Both the position numbers and the translations under genes were made by a program. A stretch of DNA of 11,912 bases from JAIVGV01 sp035295985 (GTDB lineage: Bacteria > Acidobacteriota > Blastocatellia > Pyrinomonadales > Pyrinomonadaceae): positions 1-11,912 of the forward strand of contig DATHBT010000091.1 of NCBI GenBank assembly GCA_035295985.1. Reading direction: 5' to 3'. The notes under the pieces were generated by a model. The model searched no databases. It was not told the origin of the DNA and saw only the letters and a list, made by a program, of their open reading frames with translations. Below, in pieces: positions 9,649 to 11,912 of this stretch. Each line of letters starts with the position of its first letter. Within the stretch, counting starts at the first letter, position 1.

Positions 9649-10416
9649 ATGAGCGAGGGGTGTCGGGCGAATGCGCGCGCGGCGTTCGTCTCCGTTCTGT
9701 TGGCTTGCGTCGCGCTCGCCGCTTGCGGGCGGGCTTCGGAGCAGGGGCAAGGTGATATGTCGGCGACCGCGGGGCGGGTTGATCGAGGGGCGGGGCGGGA
9801 CGGCGGGGAGCGCGCCGCCGGGCCGGTCGTCTACGTCGCGCTGGGCGACTCGACGGGCGTCGGCGTGGGCGCGCGGAAGGGCGGCGGCTACGTCGCGCGG
9901 CTGTTCGAGCGGATCGAGCGCGAGCGCGCGGGGTCGCGCGTGACGAACCTGTGCGTGAGCGGCGCGGAGACGCGCGACGTGATTCGTTCCCAACTGCCGC
10001 GCGTCCGGGACTTGCGGCCGACGCTCGTCACCGTCGGCATCGGCATCAACGATCTGACGCACGGCGTCGAGGTCGAGCAGTTCCGGCGCAACTACGAGGA
10101 GTTGGCCGCGTCCTTGCGCGCCGCGACGGACGCGCCCGTCGTCGTGACGAACGTGCCCGACATCTCGACCGCGCCGCGCGTGCCCGAGTTCATGCACGAA
10201 GGCGTGCGCCGGCGCATCGCGCTCTTCAACGAGGTGATCGCCGACGCGGCGGCGCGCCACGGCTTCAAGCTCGTGGACGCCTACGGGATGAGCCGCGAGA
10301 TCATCCCGCGCCACCCGGAGTTCTTCTCGGCGGACGGCTTCCACCCGTCGGACGAGGGCTACGAGTACTGGGCCAAGATGATGTGGCCCGCGGTCAAGGA
10401 GACTGTCGGCGCGTGA
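9649..10416 (+). CDS. SGNH/GDSL-family hydrolase lipoprotein
   Basis: A 255-residue serine esterase or lipase of the SGNH/GDSL fold, probably anchored to a membrane facing the periplasm. The N-terminus has a short hydrophobic segment ending in the lipobox LAAC, with the lipidated Cys at 26, then a Gly/Arg-rich linker to about residue 57. The SGNH blocks are all present: block I ALGDSTGVGVG with the nucleophile S68, block II around NLCVSGAET (G105), block III GIGIND with N134, and block V DGFHPSDEGY with D229 and H232. Length and order are typical of lysophospholipase-like or acetylesterase-like members. The substrate cannot be read from sequence. The ATG at 9649 has GGTGGAG with a 4-nt spacing and starts 17 nt after the helicase stop, which suggests co-transcription. 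The frame is open upstream into the helicase gene, but the signal peptide and Shine-Dalgarno fix this start. Confidence 0.93.
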   Translation: MSEGCRANARAAFVSVLLACVALAACGRASEQGQGDMSATAGRVDRGAGRDGGERAAGPVVYVALGDSTGVGVGARKGGGYVARLFERIERERAGSRVTNLCVSGAETRDVIRSQLPRVRDLRPTLVTVGIGINDLTHGVEVEQFRRNYEELAASLRAATDAPVVVTNVPDISTAPRVPEFMHEGVRRRIALFNEVIADAAARHGFKLVDAYGMSREIIPRHPEFFSADGFHPSDEGYEYWAKMMWPAVKETVGA

Positions 10417-10440
10417 CGGCGGCGCACGCGCCGGAGGCGT

Positions 10441-10470
10441 CCGCCGGTTCGGCGGCCGATTACGGCCGCC
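10441..10470 (+). terminator. Two mutually exclusive GC hairpins after the SGNH gene
   Basis: Hairpin A pairs CCGCCG (10441-10446) with CGGCGG (10450-10455) around a 3-nt loop. Hairpin B pairs GGCGGCCG (10451-10458) with CGGCCGCC (10463-10470) around the loop ATTA, a perfect 8-bp stem. The two share 10451-10455, so only one can form at a time. They begin 24 nt after the SGNH stop codon. No T-run follows hairpin B, so this is not a standard intrinsic terminator; it could mark the end of the helicase-SGNH transcript or be an mRNA-stabilising structure. Confidence 0.4.
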
Positions 10471-10481
10471 CGCGTGCCGTG

Positions 10482-10490
10482 TGCTAACAT
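10482..10490 (+). promoter_or_regulatory. Weak extended -10 candidate for the 103-aa gene
   Basis: TGC followed by TAACAT (10485-10490) resembles an extended -10 element (TGn plus 4 of 6 to TATAAT). RNA would start near 10497, leaving a leader of about 54 nt. There is no recognisable -35 box at the normal distance, as can be the case for extended -10 promoters. Confidence 0.25.
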
Positions 10491-10533
10491 GAACGGCGGA
10501 ACGCGCGCCCGCTGCGGGCCGTATCAGTTGTTT

Positions 10534-10540
10534 AGGAGGT
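10534..10540 (+). promoter_or_regulatory. Strong Shine-Dalgarno of the 103-aa gene
   Basis: AGGAGGT, a near-perfect anti-16S match, lies 10 nt before the ATG at 10551. It is the best ribosome binding site in the window and supports the small gene being real and well translated. Confidence 0.75.
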
Positions 10541-10550
10541 TCCGATTTAG

Positions 10551-10862
10551 ATGAACAACGATCCGCGGTACAACACGGGCGACTGCCTTCGCGACACGTT
10601 CCGCTTCCTGGCAGACGCCTCTTTCGCCGTCCTCCCGCGCGACACGGCGTACAAGCTCGGCGAGTTCGAGAAGAATTTCTGGGGCGGCGTGCGCTGGTGC
10701 GCCGAACGCAGCATCGCTTGCATCGACGACACGCTGCACGGTGCCGACACCCTGCGCACGCAGTGGCAGATGAAGCGCGACGAGGAGGAGGCCCGCCGGC
10801 GCGCCGCCCGCGAGGCCGGCCCCAGCGCCGGCCCGACCGAGAGCCCGGCGGGAGGCATTTAA
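10551..10862 (+). CDS. Small hypothetical protein, 103 aa
   Basis: A 103-residue protein that I do not recognise. The first 65 residues look like a compact alpha-helical domain: MNNDPRYNTGDCLRDTFRFL, then L-G-E-F-E-K-N-F-W-G-G-V-R-W-C-A-E-R-S-I-A-C-I-D-D. It holds three cysteines (C12, C50, C57); the spacing does not match a standard zinc or iron-sulfur motif. A strongly charged helix follows (QMKRDEEEARRRAAREAG), then a Gly/Pro/Ser tail. There is no signal peptide or membrane segment, so it is probably cytosolic. The near-perfect Shine-Dalgarno before the ATG and the amphipathic composition argue that it is a real gene. It sits alone between the SGNH gene (134 bp away) and ispH (88 bp away), separated from both by strong hairpins. 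Confidence 0.75.
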   Translation: MNNDPRYNTGDCLRDTFRFLADASFAVLPRDTAYKLGEFEKNFWGGVRWCAERSIACIDDTLHGADTLRTQWQMKRDEEEARRRAAREAGPSAGPTESPAGGI

Positions 10863-10871
10863 GAATTTTAG

Positions 10872-10939
10872 ATTGCGGAATGCGGATTGCGGATTAGAAA
10901 GCAGATTGTCTTTTCAATCCGAAATCCGCATTCCGCAAT
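10872..10939. repeat. Long palindromic element made of 7-nt units
   Basis: Two 17-nt arms, ATTGCGGAATGCGGATT (10872-10888) and its exact reverse complement (10923-10939), enclose a further 6-bp pairing (10890-10895 with 10916-10921) separated from the outer stem by one mismatch. The hairpin is about 23 bp long with a loop of about 20 nt. The left arm reads as 7-nt units ATTGCGG, AATGCGG, ATTGCGG, ATT; the right arm mirrors this. It is clearly AT-richer than neighbouring DNA and fills the gap between the 103-aa gene and ispH. It resembles extragenic palindromic (REP/MITE-like) elements that occur in many copies in a genome; the copy number cannot be seen here. Its right arm ends immediately before the ispH Shine-Dalgarno (GAGG at 10941-10944). 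Confidence 0.85.
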
Positions 10940-10950
10940 TGAGGTATCGG

Positions 10951-11912
10951 ATGCAGGTTCTGTTGGCCGAAGAGTACGGGTTCTGTTTCGGCGTCGAGCG
11001 CGCCGTGCAGATGGTGGAGGGCGCGCTCTCGGAGGGCGCGGTCGTGCGCACGCTGGGGCCGCTCATCCACAACACGCAGGAGATCGCGCGCCTGGAAGCC
11101 GGCGGCGTCCGCACCGTTGATGCGCCCGCGGAAGTCTCCGCGGAGGTGACGGCCGTCATACGCGCGCACGGCGTCACGCCCGAAGTGCAGCGCGAGCTGG
11201 AGGGGCGCGCGGGGCGGGTCGTCGATGCGACGTGCCCGTTCGTGACGAAGGTGCAGAAGCTGGCCGAGCGCGCCGCCTCGGAGGGGCGCGACGTGGTCGT
11301 CGTCGGCAACCCCGATCACCCTGAGATGATCGGCGTGAAAGGCTACGCGCCGGACAACGCGCACGTCGTCCGAGACGCGGCCGAAGTCGCCGCGCTCCCG
11401 CAACTGCACGCGCCGCTCGTCGTCTCGCAGACGACGATCAAGCTCTCGACATTCCTCGAAGCGGCCGAGGCCGTGCGCGCCAAGGCGGACGCGGAGCCGC
11501 AGGTCGTCAACACCATCTGCTCCGCGACGCGCGACCGGCAGGACGCGGCGCGCGCGCTCGCCGGCCACGTCGATGCCTTCTACATCATCGGCGGCAAGCA
11601 CTCGTCGAACAGCATCAAGCTGCTCTCGGTCTGCCGCGAGCAGTGCGAGCGCAGCTTCCTGATCGAGACGCCGGACGAGATCAACGCGGACGACCTGCGC
11701 GGCGCGGAGCGCGTGGGCGTCACGGCCGGGGCTTCGACGCCGAACTGGCTGATCGAGCAGGTCGTCGCGCGCCTCCGCGAGATCGGCGAGGGCTTCGTGC
11801 TCCTGCTGGCCGCCCTGAAGGGCATCCCGCCCGATTACTACAGCGCGGGCAAGCTCGACGGCGCGGGGCCGTGGCGGTTGTTCCGCTACGTTACCCTGCC
11901 GCTGCTCGCGCC
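10951..11912 (+). CDS. ispH: 4-hydroxy-3-methylbut-2-enyl diphosphate reductase (IspH), reading on into a permease fragment
   Basis: IspH is the [4Fe-4S] enzyme that reductively converts HMBPP to IPP and DMAPP, the last step of the MEP isoprenoid pathway in the cytosol. All landmarks are present and in register with the E. coli enzyme: cluster ligands C12 (GFCFGVERA), C95 (DATCPFVTK) and C190 (NTICSATRDRQ); substrate-site H40, H73 and H123; E125 as proton-relay acid; T161 (SQTT); S218-S219-N220-S221; and S262 in VTAGASTPNW. The start ATG has GAGG 6 nt upstream. The core ends near residue 278 (VVARLREIG). Instead of a stop, the frame continues with a segment that looks like the EAA loop of an ABC permease and is still open at the right edge (residue 320). 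The IspH part is certain; the status of the extension is not. Transcription may be affected by the palindrome directly upstream. Confidence 0.95.
   Translation, partial: MQVLLAEEYGFCFGVERAVQMVEGALSEGAVVRTLGPLIHNTQEIARLEAGGVRTVDAPAEVSAEVTAVIRAHGVTPEVQRELEGRAGRVVDATCPFVTKVQKLAERAASEGRDVVVVGNPDHPEMIGVKGYAPDNAHVVRDAAEVAALPQLHAPLVVSQTTIKLSTFLEAAEAVRAKADAEPQVVNTICSATRDRQDAARALAGHVDAFYIIGGKHSSNSIKLLSVCREQCERSFLIETPDEINADDLRGAERVGVTAGASTPNWLIEQVVARLREIGEGFVLLLAALKGIPPDYYSAGKLDGAGPWRLFRYVTLPLLA
11791..11912 (+). other. ABC transporter permease (MalF/UgpA-like) EAA-loop fragment, in frame with ispH
   Basis: Codons 281-320 of the ispH frame read GFVLLLAALKGIPPDYY, then SAGKLDGAGPWRLFRYVTLPLL. This matches the cytoplasmic coupling loop of type I sugar-ABC permeases: L-A-A-L-x-x-I-P, then the EAA-like S-A-G-x-L-D-G-A-G, then W-x-x-F-x-x-x-T-L-P-L-L. 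In a whole permease about 150-200 residues with several membrane helices come before this point; none are present here. The sequence continues past the window. It may be a fusion, a deletion scar or an assembly join. Confidence 0.8.

Noticed and set aside
9343..10344. A 333-codon minus-strand frame over the helicase end and the SGNH gene
   Set aside because: It overlaps two well-supported plus-strand genes and their junction, and shows low-complexity His/Arg/Ala composition.
10872..10939. Palindrome considered as an intrinsic terminator for the 103-aa gene
   Set aside because: There is no T-run after either arm on either strand; the sequence after it is the ispH Shine-Dalgarno. An extragenic palindrome fits better.
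10894..11601. A 235-codon minus-strand frame over ispH
   Set aside because: It is fully antisense to the diagnostic IspH motifs and runs through the palindrome, with no start signal.

Overview
This is a GC-rich bacterial chromosomal window, roughly two-thirds G+C by eye, tightly packed with genes and carrying only housekeeping and envelope-type functions. The mix (secA beside TonB/TPR and anchored envelope proteins, a Ski2-like helicase with an RGG-rich tail, a SGNH lipoprotein, ispH) and the protein style suggest an Acidobacteriota-like bacterium, perhaps Blastocatellia. That placement is an impression from family knowledge and was not tested. I see no rRNA, tRNA, CRISPR array, transposase or prophage gene.

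Left half (1-6566), all on the minus strand. In transcription order: a membrane-anchored proline-rich protein (6566-5502); a second anchored protein that is a divergent tandem paralogue of its C-terminal half (5461-4754); secA (4597-1823), the ATPase motor of the Sec preprotein translocase; a TPR protein ending in a TonB C-terminal domain (1792-722); and a helical-repeat protein that runs off the left edge (644-<1). Gaps are 40, 156, 30 and 77 bp. A sigma70-like promoter and a GC-rich hairpin lie in the 156-bp gap before secA, so secA and the TPR-TonB gene may form their own unit within a co-directional cluster concerned with the cell envelope.

Right half (6731-11912), all on the plus strand and divergent from the left half across a 164-bp intergenic region. 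In order: a Ski2/HelY-type helicase with an Arg/Gly-rich N-terminus and possibly a leaderless start; a SGNH/GDSL-hydrolase lipoprotein 17 bp downstream, probably co-transcribed; a 134-bp gap with two mutually exclusive GC hairpins; a 103-residue protein of unknown function with a strong Shine-Dalgarno; an 88-bp gap nearly filled by a long AT-richer palindrome built from 7-nt units; and ispH, the last enzyme of the MEP isoprenoid pathway.

The most unusual feature is at the right edge. After a complete IspH catalytic core, the same reading frame continues without a stop into the cytoplasmic EAA-loop signature of a MalF/UgpA-type ABC transporter permease. This is either a real gene fusion or deletion scar, or an assembly join. 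The next most notable items are the tandem paralogue pair upstream of secA, the palindromic element abutting the ispH ribosome binding site, and the possible leaderless start of the helicase.
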